NCBI GenBank assembly: GCA_017405115.1
Contig: JAFRBA010000020.1
Location: forward strand, 36,056 to 100,055
Reading direction: 5' to 3'
Origin: Kiritimatiellia bacterium
GTDB taxonomy: Bacteria; Verrucomicrobiota; Kiritimatiellia; RFP12; UBA1067
DNA length: 64,000 nt
Shown here: in pieces, positions 35,822 through 44,459 of the stretch
How positions within the stretch are numbered: position 1 is the stretch's first letter
How the letters are laid out: each line of letters opens with the position of its first letter
The notes under the pieces: generated by a model
The model's database searches: none
What the model was told of the DNA's origin: nothing
The model's input: the letters and a program-made list of their open reading frames with translations, nothing else
Position numbers and translations under genes: made by a program

Positions 35822-36158
35822 CTATCTATCCTCGCCATATCTTCCTACCAAATTTCCGGCGCAGGCCAGTTTTGCAGAGGCTTCGCGGTTTGGTTGTATT
35901 CGGGCGGGGCGAAAGAGTCGGGGTTAAGGGCTGACGCAAACGCGTAGCGGAAATGAAGTTTGACCTAAGTGTCCCCAAGGGCTCAAAATCCAAAATAATC
36001 CGCTGGGGACACTCCCCATTAATCCGCAGTGGCGGCGATGGCGAATTCAGGCTAAAACTCCGCAGTAACTAAGATTTTCGGTCTGTTTCCCGCCCCTCTC
36101 TGCGGGGACAGTCCCCCCAGGGTGCTAATCGTACGGAAATAATTCTCTCCCAAAGTTG
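35822..36158. other. Gene-free stretch with inverted repeats
   Basis: No credible gene. GTGTCCCC (about 35970) and GGGGACAC (about 36004) form an 8-bp inverted repeat with a gap near 29 bases. CTGCGGGGACAGTCCCCCCAG around 36102 is an imperfect copy of the REP palindrome found just before the truncated RAYT. The stretch therefore looks like REP-type intergenic DNA. Confidence 0.5.
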
Positions 36159-36197
36159 TGGTATTATGCTCCCGTCCTGCGGGGACTGTCCCCGCAG
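36159..36197 (+). promoter_or_regulatory. TGG-TATTAT promoter followed by a perfect REP palindrome in the leader
   Basis: TGG-TATTAT at 36159-36167. At 36177-36197 the arms CTGCGGGGAC and GTCCCCGCAG enclose a single T. The palindrome would be in the 5' leader of the truncated RAYT mRNA, which may be how this family recognises or limits its own transcript. Confidence 0.55.
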
Positions 36198-36232
36198 GGC
36201 GAACACAACCACAAGCGAAAGGAGAGGACAAG

Positions 36233-36496
36233 ATGGCAAGGACAAGGAGGATCAAGTTCGCGGACCGCGACGCGCTGCACCACGTCACCTCGAGGGTGTC
36301 CGGCAGGCAGATGCTGCTCGCAGGCGCGGGCGTCAAGGACGACATGCTCGACGCGCTGGAGCGCGCGGCGGAGTTCAGCGGAGTGAACGTGGGGGCGTTC
36401 GCCCTCATGGACAACCACTTCCACATAGTCGTCCAGGTGCCGTTCCGCGAGGGGACTGTTTGGTATTATATTGCTCGCCGCCGGACAAGGCGGTAA
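36233..36496 (+). pseudogene. RAYT transposase, truncated at the IS110 left end
   Basis: The frame starts MARTRRIKFADRDALHHVTS with AAAGGAGAGGA upstream and matches the intact RAYT at 43316 as far as M-D-N-H-F-H-I-V-V-Q-V, including the HUH motif (H-F-H). After P-F-R-E-G (about 36450) similarity stops and the remaining T-V-W-Y-Y-I-A-R-R-R-T-R-R is translation of unrelated DNA, the IS110 left end. The C-terminal half with the catalytic Tyr is missing, and it is not found on the other side of the IS110 copy, so the gene is not simply interrupted but also deleted. Confidence 0.75.
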
Positions 36497-36529
36497 TATT
36501 CGGGGTTGAAAGACTGCCGCGTATTGGAG

Positions 36530-36700
36530 TATGATACGGGACAGCAGGTGCCTGGTAAACACTTGCTGTGACGCATGGGAGACGCCCGAGGGGACAGTGA
36601 GTCAAGCTGCGGCGCGAGCCGCGGCCCACACTCGAGGGTCTGTTTGGGCGCCGGCGGAACCACCTGCCTGGGGCGAAAGACCCCGAATACTTGTTTGCGA
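36530..36700 (+). ncRNA. Candidate IS110 bridge RNA region
   Basis: Structured non-coding DNA between the left end and the transposase. ACAGCAGGTG (36541-36550) pairs with CACTTGCTGT (36560-36569) around a 9-base loop. GCTGCGGC (36606-36613) pairs with GCCGCGGC around a GCGA tetraloop. GGGTCT (36636-36641) pairs with AGACCC (36678-36683), closing a large internal loop of 36 bases that could hold guide segments. This layout fits known bridge RNAs of IS110 elements; exact ends and guide segments cannot be fixed by eye. Confidence 0.5.
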
Positions 36701-36752
36701 CCTTGCAGAACCGCCTGCTCCAATACGTGGCAGCACATGAAAGGATAGCACA

Positions 36753-38027
36753 ATGGGTGCTGGAATGCAACTGCGTTCGCGCAGCGCCGAGGACGAGCCG
36801 AGGTTCGTCGTCGGCATGGACGCGCACGCCCACAAGCTGGCGGTCTCGGTATGGGACTGGTCCGACAGGTTCAACGCCTGCCTCCACAGGGAGATCAAGT
36901 GCGTTGACATCGACGCGATGGTCAAGACGTACGAGCGGCACGTCGACCTCGACTCGATCACGGTAATAGAGGCGTCGACCAACTCGGCGATGCTCAAGCG
37001 CAGGCTGAACGAGGCGGGCTTCCGGGCGGAAGTCGTCCGCTCGGACACAGTCGCCGACAAGGAGCGCAAGCGCAAGGTCTGCGACATCCAGGACGCCAGG
37101 AACCTGGCGCTCGCATACATCAAGGGCGACGTCAGGGACTTTGTGTGGACGCCTTCGGACGAGTATTCGGAATACAGAGACGTCATGTTCGCGTACCGCG
37201 ACACGGTGAAGGAGCTCGTCCGCACGTCGAACAGGATATGGAGCATCTGCAGCCGCAAGGGGTACGCGCTCCCGGTCAAAGGCGCCTCGGCGAAGGTCGA
37301 GTCCCTGCGCAAGACGATAGAGGAGACCGGCATCGGAGGGTTTGCAAAGGAGCGACTCGAGATGCTGCTCGAGGACTACGGGCGGCTCCTCGGTCGCAAG
37401 GAGGCGCTTTCCCGCAGGATGGCGGAGACCGTGCTCTCCAAGCCCGGCATGCTGCGGCTCATGCAGTTGCAGGGCGTGAACTACAAGGGCGCGTTCGCCC
37501 TCTCGGCGGCGGTGGAGGACGTCAGGCGGTTCCCGGAGGCGTCGAAGCTCGCTGCCTACTGCGGCTTCGCCCCGATCCTCGACACCAGCGGCGGGGAGGA
37601 GGAGAAGGCGAGGCGGCGCGGCGGAACGGGGAAGCCCCTGGACGGTGAGGGGCGCGACGACGTGAAGCACTTCTTCACCGAGGCGGGGCAGGCGGTACTG
37701 ACGTCATGCGCGGACTCGAAGCTCGGCAGGCACGGATGGGCGATGATCAACAGGGGCAAGCCACGCAACAAGGTCGTGTGCGCAATAGGCCACAAGCTCG
37801 TCCTATACGCCTTCCACATCATGCGCGGAGATCCGACGCCAAACCGCGACAACGAGGAGTTCTTCAAGCGCAAGATGCGCAAGCTGCACCAGGAAATCGG
37901 AGCCAGGCGGATGCACGAACTCGGGCATGGAACAAAGGAACGGTTCGCCTCCGCGCAGGCGAAACTCGTATACGGCTCGTTGTCGGAGCCTGCCGCATCA
38001 GGCGTCGCGGCATCTCAGGGAACCTAG
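36753..38027 (+). CDS. IS110-family transposase (DEDD recombinase)
   Basis: 424 residues with GAAAGGA before the ATG. The N-terminal RuvC-like DEDD domain is complete: V-V-G-M-D-A-H (Asp23), V-I-E-A-S-T (Glu73) and V-C-D-I-Q-D-A-R-N-L-A (Asp111, Asp114). A coiled-coil middle follows (about 150-235). The C-terminal Transposase_20 domain contains L-Q-G-V-N-Y-K-G-A-F-A-L-S and Y-C-G-F-A-P-I-L-D-T-S-G, with Ser279 as probable catalytic serine. The enzyme acts with a bridge RNA to recombine donor and target DNA. The frame is intact with no frameshift, so the element may still be active. Confidence 0.92.
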   Translation: MGAGMQLRSRSAEDEPRFVVGMDAHAHKLAVSVWDWSDRFNACLHREIKCVDIDAMVKTYERHVDLDSITVIEASTNSAMLKRRLNEAGFRAEVVRSDTVADKERKRKVCDIQDARNLALAYIKGDVRDFVWTPSDEYSEYRDVMFAYRDTVKELVRTSNRIWSICSRKGYALPVKGASAKVESLRKTIEETGIGGFAKERLEMLLEDYGRLLGRKEALSRRMAETVLSKPGMLRLMQLQGVNYKGAFALSAAVEDVRRFPEASKLAAYCGFAPILDTSGGEEEKARRRGGTGKPLDGEGRDDVKHFFTEAGQAVLTSCADSKLGRHGWAMINRGKPRNKVVCAIGHKLVLYAFHIMRGDPTPNRDNEEFFKRKMRKLHQEIGARRMHELGHGTKERFASAQAKLVYGSLSEPAASGVAASQGT

Positions 38028-38097
38028 TCGAACTGATGCAACGAGCGGCGCGCGCCCGGTTCCGCTCATCGTCGGCGCGCGCCAAATTCCATGGCAA

Positions 38098-38150
38098 CAC
38101 TGGGGCTTTGCCCCAGCCCCCATCAGGGGGACCATAGTCCCCCTGAACCC
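38098..38150. repeat. Two REP-like hairpins downstream of the IS110 transposase
   Basis: CTGGGGC-TTT-GCCCCAG at about 38101-38117 and AGGGGGAC-CATA-GTCCCCCT at about 38124-38143 are perfect stems of 7 and 8 bp. They resemble the palindromes at 36102 and 36177, so the IS110 copy appears to be bracketed by the same type of element. Confidence 0.6.
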
Positions 38151-38304
38151 CGCAAAGCGCGGATGAATACATCCGCGCCAATCCCATCGTCCGCATCCAT
38201 GCAAAGTTTTTCCACTTTCCCCCTTGACGCAATACATACTTGCTTTTCATAAGATAGAAATCCCATTTGGCCGGAAAACGACTTGACCTGAAAGGAAAAC
38301 GACA

Positions 38305-39639
38305 ATGAAGAAAATCATCATGCTTGCGGCAGTCGTGGCGGGGGTCACGGCGATGGCGGCGTCAGCCGTCTCGGTGACGGGCGTAACGGCCAAGCAGCGC
38401 TGGCCGTGGAACAATCTCGTCGACGTCGAATTCACCGTCGCCGCCCCGGCGGGAGAGGTGTATAGAGTCGTGCTCGACGCGGAGTGCGCTGGCGGGGCGA
38501 AGAAGTTCTCCGCTACTACGTTCCTTTCGGACCCAACTGCCACGGCGGGGACAAACCACGTCGTCTGGGACTTTGGCGCGGACTATCCTAATGTGCGCGC
38601 GGAGGACATGCAGGTCACTGTGTCGCTCGCGCCGTATTCCGAGTCTACGCCGATATACATGAAGATCGACCTTTCCGGCGGACCGACGGCGACGAAGTAT
38701 CCGGTCACCTATTCCTTCACGGGCCCGGCGCATGTGCAGGGCGCGGTGGACGAGCCGTGCCAGACGACGGAACTATGGCTCCGCCGCATCCGCCACTACG
38801 CGGCGGCTATGCCGTTCCATCGTTTCTCGTATCAGGCCGGCGGCACGTCATTTTACGGCAAACTGACGAAAGACTACTACATTGGCGTTTTCGAATTGAC
38901 GCAGAGGCAGTACGAACTCGTGATGGACTCCAACCCGAGTTTCTTCTCCAACAGGACGTGCTACGCGTCAAGGCCGGTCGAGAACGTCGTTGCGTCACGA
39001 GACCTATATGGCAGGAACATGAACATACAGCTCCATCCGGAGAGCCTGACGTCCAGCTCGTTCTTTGGGCGTCTCCGCGCCAAGACCGGGCTGCCGCTTG
39101 TTGTGCCTTCGTCCATGCAGTTTGAGTATGCGCTTCGCGCCGGCTACTATACGGGCGAATACTATCGGTACAAGATTTACGATGAATCCGGGAGTCTCTA
39201 TGTTCCGGCCGCCGTCGACATTTCGCGCTGCAGCGGCAACTCGAACTCTTCAAGTGCGAACGGCGACAGCGATGCGAATACGGGAACTGCGCCTGTCGGT
39301 TCTTATCTGCCCAACATGTTCGGGCTTTACGACATGATGGGCAATGTCTATGAGTTGACGTGTGAATACGTAAAGAGCTGGAATGAGCGCGAGATGACTG
39401 CAGACCTGGCGGTCTTGCGCGAAGCGGCCGGCGATGAAACTCTCGGCACGACAAAGGACAATCCGGTCATAGACTATCGCGGACAGGATCCGGCATCCCC
39501 TGGAAACATCTACCGTACGATGGGAGGCTGCTATTCCAAGAGCGTGACCATCTGGAACGAAGGCTGGTATGCTTCCGAACAAGGCGCATGGAACGTCAAC
39601 AGCATTACCGGCTTTCGCGTCTCCATGACGGTGGAGTAG
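38305..39639 (+). CDS. Secreted SUMF1/FGE-sulfatase-fold protein
   Basis: 444 residues with signal MKKIIMLAAVVAGVTAMAAS and TGAAAGGAAAACGACA before the ATG. Residues about 22-115 form a beta-sandwich starting V-S-V-T-G-V-T-A-K-Q-R-W-P-W-N-N-L-V-D-V-E-F. From about 180 the formylglycine-generating-enzyme-like domain appears: Y-Y-I-G-V-F-E-L-T-Q-R-Q-Y-E-L-V-M, L-V-V-P-S-S-M-Q-F-E-Y-A-L-R-A-G, N-M-F-G-L-Y-D-M-M-G-N-V-Y-E-L-T and G-F-R-V-S-M at the end. The cysteine pair used by true FGEs is not evident in the last section (M-G-G-C-Y-S-K-S), so this is likely a fold relative with a binding or other role. No sulfatase is encoded nearby. TTGACG at 38224 may be part of its promoter. Confidence 0.7.
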   Translation: MKKIIMLAAVVAGVTAMAASAVSVTGVTAKQRWPWNNLVDVEFTVAAPAGEVYRVVLDAECAGGAKKFSATTFLSDPTATAGTNHVVWDFGADYPNVRAEDMQVTVSLAPYSESTPIYMKIDLSGGPTATKYPVTYSFTGPAHVQGAVDEPCQTTELWLRRIRHYAAAMPFHRFSYQAGGTSFYGKLTKDYYIGVFELTQRQYELVMDSNPSFFSNRTCYASRPVENVVASRDLYGRNMNIQLHPESLTSSSFFGRLRAKTGLPLVVPSSMQFEYALRAGYYTGEYYRYKIYDESGSLYVPAAVDISRCSGNSNSSSANGDSDANTGTAPVGSYLPNMFGLYDMMGNVYELTCEYVKSWNEREMTADLAVLREAAGDETLGTTKDNPVIDYRGQDPASPGNIYRTMGGCYSKSVTIWNEGWYASEQGAWNVNSITGFRVSMTVE

Positions 39640-39643
39640 TGCC

Positions 39644-42600
39644 ATGAGAACCATCCTCGTCCTTGTCGCGTGTACAATCGTCCTTTCCGCATGCGGCAAG
39701 GATGTCGAGTTCGGTGGCGTCACATTCCGCCTGCCAGATAAGGGAGCAGGCATCTCCGTCGTCGAGAACGGCAAGAAAACTCGAATCTTCCAGACGAACC
39801 TTGGTTACTCAGACGAGAACGGCCGCAGGCAGGCGATCATAGAATGGGCCAAGCCCAACAAGATTGAGAAGCTTGACACTCTGCCTGGGCGGACGGCCTA
39901 TCGCGTTACGTACACAGTCCGCGACACGGATGCGCTGCAGTTCTCGGCCGTGTACCGGTTCTTCGACGGCATCCCGGGCGTGGCGGTCACGGAGGAGCTC
40001 ATGGCGCTGAAGCCTGTTCGCATCCATTCGTGGAACATGACGACTGCGCCCGGAGAAGACAAAAAGCGCTTCCTCTACGACAAGGGATTCAAGACGCCAG
40101 AGGGGTCGATCCTCTACGCGGCGTACCGAAAGCCGCTTTCGCGCACGGAAGGCACGCTTCTTGAGACGGGGAAGTCCATCGCCATGACGCATGTAGCCGG
40201 ATGCGTCCGTGCCGATGGCGATGCCGAAAAGATCGAAGGCCTCCGCGCCCGCGTGCTTTTCGACGGGCGCACCGGCCCCGTCGTCGTGACTCGCCTCGCA
40301 AAGCCCGCGAACGGTGCTTCGCCGGACTGGGCCTCGGTCCCCGTTGCCACTGTCCGCCGCGACACGCGCGACTACCGTCCTCTAGCCTCGAACCAGTGGA
40401 AGGGACCGGACGACCTGTCGTTTGTGTTGAAGACGGCATACGACGATGGCTTCCTCTACCTCTTGATAGACGTCACCGATGACCAGGCCGTCAACCGCTA
40501 CGAAGGGAAGATGCTCTACGTCGGCGACGCCGTGCAATTCGGCATAGACCCGCTGATGGAGCGGATGAACGGCCCGAACCACATCGACCTGCTTGCGGCC
40601 GTGGCGGGGTCGGGCCCGCGGCTCTGGTGCGTGACGCATCCTGACGACGGCTTTCGCGGCGACGTCTCCAGGGTCATCCGCAACCGCTCGCGGCTCCGCG
40701 ACGGCGGAATGGTCTACGAGCTGGCGATTCCGTGGAAGTTCTTCGCGCCGTTCAAGCCGGAGAACGGAAGCTTCGCCATGTCGTTTTCCGTCATCGACCA
40801 GGACTCGGGCCCCAACTACGAGACGTGGATGGGCGTCACGGACGGCGTGTTCGGAGGCCGCGACTGCGCGAAGTACGCGGAGTTCGCGCTGGAGGGGCTG
40901 GCGGACCTTTCGGAGGACGCAGTGCGCGGCGAGGTCAAGATGCTCCACAAGCGCGAAGACCTCGTCGCCATGCACGGACGCGTTACGGCGCTCAAGGACA
41001 AGCTGGTAGAGAAGTGCGCCGCACTGAAGAGGAAAGGACTCAAGGACGACTATCTCAACGCCGTCGCGGCGATGTCGGCGCACTTCCTCGATTTCGAGAT
41101 TGCCGACCTCGACACGGAGAAGGTGTGGGGGAAGAAAGGCGAGGAGCCCGTCTCGGACGTCAGGCGGTCCTACATCTACAACCGATTCCACTTCAACCTC
41201 AACTACGTCGAAAAGCTGCTGCCGAAGCTGATCGCCCGAGCCGAGGAGACGCTTGAAGGCCGCCGCGAGCCTGTGCGCTTCGTAGCGCATCCGAAAGGAG
41301 AGCGGCCCTCGATATCGGACGGCGGATTCAAGTCAGGCGGACGCGAACTGCTCCTCTACGGGCCGAACACATGGGTCGCCGGACCCGCATGGAATGGCAG
41401 GCACGACCAGATCGCCACCATGGCGCGGACGGGATTCAACCTCTTCAACCTCTTCAACCCCGCCGAGCCGCTGCGCACCGAGCTTATGCGCATGGCCGAG
41501 AGGGAAGGCATCTACTGTTCGTTCGGCAACATGACGAACGACAAGTTCACGCTTGACGAGACGGCGTGGACTAACTTCTGGAAGAAGGCCGACGCCAACA
41601 CATGGAACATCCGCGCCAAGTTCGGCTACGCAACGCCAAACCTGGTCTTCCAGGTTGGCTTTCCGGAGCAGTTCGGCAAGACATACGAGAAGACGCCTGC
41701 CTGGGCGGAAGGCTTCCAGCGGCATCTCCTCGCGAAGTTCGGGTCGCTTGGCGGCATAAACGCCGCGCTTGGCACTTCGTTCGCCGACATTGGAGAGATA
41801 GACTTCGCCGCGGCGCTCGCCAATCCCGCGCTCAAGTACGCGAGCATGGTCTACCGTCTCGACATGCACATATCGCACGAAATGCCGCATCTCGACTTCA
41901 AGCGGCGGCGGTTCGACAATCTGCCCATGTCGGGACACTATTCTTCACATTGGAACATTGCGGGGCTCGATCCGCTTATCACGCTGGCCGACTTCGAACG
42001 GGTGTGGACGATGTTTGACGTCGTCGGCTTCGACGGAGGCTGCTCCTTGAACTCGTCGGAGTTCATCATCAACTTCGCAAGCGGATGCTTCGAGATAGAC
42101 CTGGCGCGCAGCGTCTGCCCAGAGAAGCCTATTGCCAACAACGAGGACCACATCATCCCAGACGGCACCTACCGGCACTACGGCGACGCGGAGTCTTACA
42201 TGGCCAACGCCCTGCCGTTCTTCCTCGGGCAGAATGCGGCTTCGTACTGGATATGGCAGCCACGATTCCACGGCGACGGCGAATACGCCTTCACGATGGC
42301 GAACACGTACCATGCGTCGATTCGCGTGGCGGCGGACCTCCGGCGCGCGCCAGAGGAGATCGCATCGTTCCGCAGGACTCCGAACCCGCCGTTCAGGCTC
42401 TTCCATTCCGTTCCGTCGATGACCGACCGCGACAGCTACGTCCGTTCGCTCTACGGACTGTACGCAGGATGCTCGTTCAGCGGATGGGCGGTGCGCTTTC
42501 TCACCGAACGCATGGCTGAAGCCGGGGACCTCGGCGGAGCACGCGTCGTCATCGTGCCAGACGCGAGGCGCGTGAGCGACGCGACTTTTGCCGCGCTGCG

Positions 42601-43024
42601 GAGATTCGCCGAAGGCGGCGGGCGTGTGGTTGTGTTCGGAAAGGACGCATTGCTCTCCAACGAATACGGCCGGCCGGTGCCGGGGCGCGCCGAGGCATGC
42701 GACCGCCTCTTCCGCCGAGAGACGAAGATCGCGACGGCAGACTACGCGGCGATCCTCTCCGAAGAGCTCGAGAGGTGCGGCGCGAAGCCGCCTGTCGCAG
42801 TGTCCGGTCGCAAGGACGCAGGGCACTTTGGAGTCATAGTCCGCCAGGGACGGACGGCGGACGGGCGCAAGACGCTTCTCGTTGCGAACCTGCTAAAGAA
42901 TCCGGCGCTCGTCACGGTGCCCGGACAATGGCGCGATGCGCTTAGCGGCGCGGATGTTTCGGGCGCGACCGACATCGAGCCTGGTGCCGCCCTGGTCCTG
43001 GTTTCGGTTGCCGGCCGCCATTGA
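39644..43024 (+). CDS. Lipoprotein with CBM9-like domain and GH42-like glycosidase domain
   Basis: 1126 residues. The N-terminus M-R-T-I-L-V-L-V-A-C-T-I-V-L-S-A-C has a good lipobox (Cys17), so it is probably membrane-anchored and surface or periplasm facing. Residues about 245-420 fit the CBM9-like sugar-binding fold (F-L-Y-L-L-I-D-V-T-D-D, Y-V-G-D-A-V-Q-F-G-I-D-P, Y-E-L-A-I-P-W-K-F-F). A helical linker follows. From about 545 a GH-A-type barrel appears (G-P-N-T-W-V-A-G-P-A, H-Y-S-S-H-W-N, P-I-A-N-N-E-D-H with a probable catalytic Glu, A-A-S-Y-W-I-W-Q-P). It ends with a GATase-like domain (V-V-I-V-P-D-A-R-R-V-S, G-G-G-R-V-V-V-F-G-K). It begins four bases after the SUMF1-fold gene, so the two are cotranscribed. 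Confidence 0.72.
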   Translation: MRTILVLVACTIVLSACGKDVEFGGVTFRLPDKGAGISVVENGKKTRIFQTNLGYSDENGRRQAIIEWAKPNKIEKLDTLPGRTAYRVTYTVRDTDALQFSAVYRFFDGIPGVAVTEELMALKPVRIHSWNMTTAPGEDKKRFLYDKGFKTPEGSILYAAYRKPLSRTEGTLLETGKSIAMTHVAGCVRADGDAEKIEGLRARVLFDGRTGPVVVTRLAKPANGASPDWASVPVATVRRDTRDYRPLASNQWKGPDDLSFVLKTAYDDGFLYLLIDVTDDQAVNRYEGKMLYVGDAVQFGIDPLMERMNGPNHIDLLAAVAGSGPRLWCVTHPDDGFRGDVSRVIRNRSRLRDGGMVYELAIPWKFFAPFKPENGSFAMSFSVIDQDSGPNYETWMGVTDGVFGGRDCAKYAEFALEGLADLSEDAVRGEVKMLHKREDLVAMHGRVTALKDKLVEKCAALKRKGLKDDYLNAVAAMSAHFLDFEIADLDTEKVWGKKGEEPVSDVRRSYIYNRFHFNLNYVEKLLPKLIARAEETLEGRREPVRFVAHPKGERPSISDGGFKSGGRELLLYGPNTWVAGPAWNGRHDQIATMARTGFNLFNLFNPAEPLRTELMRMAEREGIYCSFGNMTNDKFTLDETAWTNFWKKADANTWNIRAKFGYATPNLVFQVGFPEQFGKTYEKTPAWAEGFQRHLLAKFGSLGGINAALGTSFADIGEIDFAAALANPALKYASMVYRLDMHISHEMPHLDFKRRRFDNLPMSGHYSSHWNIAGLDPLITLADFERVWTMFDVVGFDGGCSLNSSEFIINFASGCFEIDLARSVCPEKPIANNEDHIIPDGTYRHYGDAESYMANALPFFLGQNAASYWIWQPRFHGDGEYAFTMANTYHASIRVAADLRRAPEEIASFRRTPNPPFRLFHSVPSMTDRDSYVRSLYGLYAGCSFSGWAVRFLTERMAEAGDLGGARVVIVPDARRVSDATFAALRRFAEGGGRVVVFGKDALLSNEYGRPVPGRAEACDRLFRRETKIATADYAAILSEELERCGAKPPVAVSGRKDAGHFGVIVRQGRTADGRKTLLVANLLKNPALVTVPGQWRDALSGADVSGATDIEPGAALVLVSVAGRH

Positions 43025-43093
43025 CATTCGCGTCGGCGATGTTGGTATCTTTCATGCGGTCAGGCAGGGGAGCGGATCTTCTTGCCTAGGAGT

Positions 43094-43150
43094 CTGTGGG
43101 GCCAGGCCCCGCGAAAGCCTTGTAAATTGGGCCTTTGCGCGTTCTGGCGG
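43094..43150 (+). repeat. REP element upstream of the intact RAYT
   Basis: CTGTGGGGCCAGGCCCCGCG followed by AAAGCCTTGTAAATTGGGCC; the same unit as at 21505. Bases 43151-43300 to the transposase gene show no gene and contain a further GC-rich hairpin around 43272-43297. Confidence 0.7.
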
Positions 43151-43315
43151 GATGTGCCCCCCGTTAGTTCCATGTCTCGGACATGTCGCGTCCGTGTCGC
43201 GAAAAAAGGACACGAAAGCGACACCTTGGCGACCCGCAGCGCGCCAGCCTTTGCTATCCTGTTGCTGTCTTGGCGGGGAGCGCCCCCGCCGGGCGGAAAA
43301 GAAAGGAGCAAAGGC

Positions 43316-44131
43316 ATGGCAAGGCCAAGACGCATAAAGAAAACGGCGGCAGGGGTCGCCTACTACCACCTCATGTCGAGGACGAACGACAAGCGGTTCC
43401 TGTTCGATGGGGGAAATGTAAAGACGCAGCTCGTGGACGCGCTCAAGCGCGCCGCGGCTTTCTCGGGGGTCGAGGTCGACGCGTACGTGGCGATGGACAA
43501 CCACTTCCACGTGGTCTGCAAGGTTGTGCGCCCCGAGGAGCCGGTCCCCGAGGACGAGCTGATCCGCCGCGTCGCAGCGCTCAAGGGCGAACGCGCGGCA
43601 GAGGAGCTTGCGTCTCACTGGAAGGAACTGCGCGGAATCGGCATGGATGCTGCCGTAGAGGATGCGCAGGAGCGGCTCCGCGCGCGCATGAACGACATAA
43701 GCGAGTTCATGAAGACGTTCAAGGAGACGTTCGACGCCTGGTATAAGCGCGAGAGGAAGTACACCGGGTCGATCTGGAGCGGTAGGTTCGCGTCGACGCT
43801 CGTCGAGGGCGGGCGCTATCGCGCGATCTGTATGCGCTACGTCTACTTCAACCCGATCCGCGCCGGGATCGTATCCCGCGCCGGCGACTACGCCTGGAGC
43901 TGGATTGCCGCGCCAGAGGCGCCTTTCGCGGGGCCTGGCCCCTCGGAATGGCTGATGCGGAGGGTGGCGCAGATAGGCGGGGGTAAGGTGTTCGGGAGCG
44001 AGGCGTTCGTGGTGGCGACGGCGTTTGCGCTCGGGGACCGGTTCCGAAGCAGGCGCGTTTCTGCGCGTTTGGTGGGTGAGCTGGGCTTCGCGACGCACGG
44101 ATGGAGGCTCGCGAAGGAGGCCGCGGCATGA
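43316..44131 (+). CDS. RAYT: REP-associated tyrosine transposase (Y1 family), intact
   Basis: 271 residues with GAAAGGAGC before the ATG. RAYTs are single-copy HUH transposases that cut and spread REP palindromes. Motifs: Y-Y-H-L-M-S-R-T-N-D near residue 16, the HUH site M-D-N-H-F-H (His63, His65), a Tyr-rich segment F-D-A-W-Y-K-R-E-R-K-Y-T-G around 135-147 that should contain the catalytic Tyr, then I-W-S-G-R-F and Y-V-Y-F-N-P-I-R-A-G. REP units lie on both sides, and a third REP-like half (43919-43946) lies inside the reading frame, where it encodes A-P-F-A-G-P-G-P-S. Two decayed relatives are present at 21762 and 36233. The link between this enzyme and the surrounding REPs is strong by location. 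Confidence 0.88.
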   Translation: MARPRRIKKTAAGVAYYHLMSRTNDKRFLFDGGNVKTQLVDALKRAAAFSGVEVDAYVAMDNHFHVVCKVVRPEEPVPEDELIRRVAALKGERAAEELASHWKELRGIGMDAAVEDAQERLRARMNDISEFMKTFKETFDAWYKRERKYTGSIWSGRFASTLVEGGRYRAICMRYVYFNPIRAGIVSRAGDYAWSWIAAPEAPFAGPGPSEWLMRRVAQIGGGKVFGSEAFVVATAFALGDRFRSRRVSARLVGELGFATHGWRLAKEAAA

Positions 44132-44139
44132 GCTGGATG

Positions 44140-44192
44140 CGCGAAACCCCTGCAAAATGGGCCTTTTGCGGGGCATGGCCCCGCAGGGAGTT
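44140..44192 (+). repeat. REP element downstream of the intact RAYT
   Basis: GCGAAACCCCTGCAAAATGG then GCCTTTTGCGGGGCATGGCCCCGCAGGGAG in the same order as the other units, with the second hairpin GCGGGGC-AT-GGCCCCGC. Confidence 0.7.
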
Positions 44193-44251
44193 ATTCCCCA
44201 ATCCGCTGGTATCAGCGGATGTCTGCAGCAGGAGCTTGATGGTGTTGCCGC

Positions 44252-44281
44252 TTGCCATCACGCAGTCCTCAGTGCTATAAT
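44252..44281 (+). promoter_or_regulatory. Strong promoter, leaderless
   Basis: TTGCCA (44252-44257), 18-base spacer and TGC-TATAAT (44273-44281). The -10 ends seven bases before the ATG at 44289, so transcription should start on or next to the start codon. Confidence 0.65.
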
Positions 44282-44288
44282 TCTTAAC

Positions 44289-44459
44289 ATGGGCGATTCC
44301 AAGAAGAATACGACCGACGACCTGGGAACGTTGGAGCTCGCAATAATCATGACAGTGACGGGTGCGCTCGCATTCGGCGCGATTGTTTTTTTCGCCTTCC
44401 TTCTCGGCATGGCAGGAGCAAAACCGAACGGTAGCGGACCGCTTCCATGGATGCCGTAG
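44289..44459 (+). CDS. Small single-span membrane protein (56 aa)
   Basis: A 56-residue protein: acidic/basic N-terminus M-G-D-S-K-K-N-T-T-D-D-L, one membrane helix from about 16 to 41 (I-I-M-T-V-T-G-A-L-A-F-G-A-I-V-F-F-A-F-L), and a short G/P-rich tail ending P-L-P-W-M-P. I do not recognise the family. The support for expression is the very good promoter placed directly on its ATG. It lies between REP elements, with no partner gene. Possible roles include a membrane-acting small protein or toxin-like peptide, but nothing in the sequence decides this. Confidence 0.55.
   Translation: MGDSKKNTTDDLGTLELAIIMTVTGALAFGAIVFFAFLLGMAGAKPNGSGPLPWMP

Larger units (their letters stand above)
36453..38150 (+). 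mobile_element. IS110-family insertion sequence (approximate ends)
   Basis: The left limit is set by loss of similarity to RAYT near 36453. The right limit is uncertain, within the hairpin-rich DNA at 38030-38160. A 300-base non-coding left part precedes the transposase, as in the IS110 subgroup, where this region encodes the bridge RNA. A TGG-TATTAT box (36461-36469) sits at the left edge, consistent with an IS110 promoter whose -35 is supplied by the right end after circularisation. No terminal inverted repeats are seen, as expected for the family. Confidence 0.7.
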
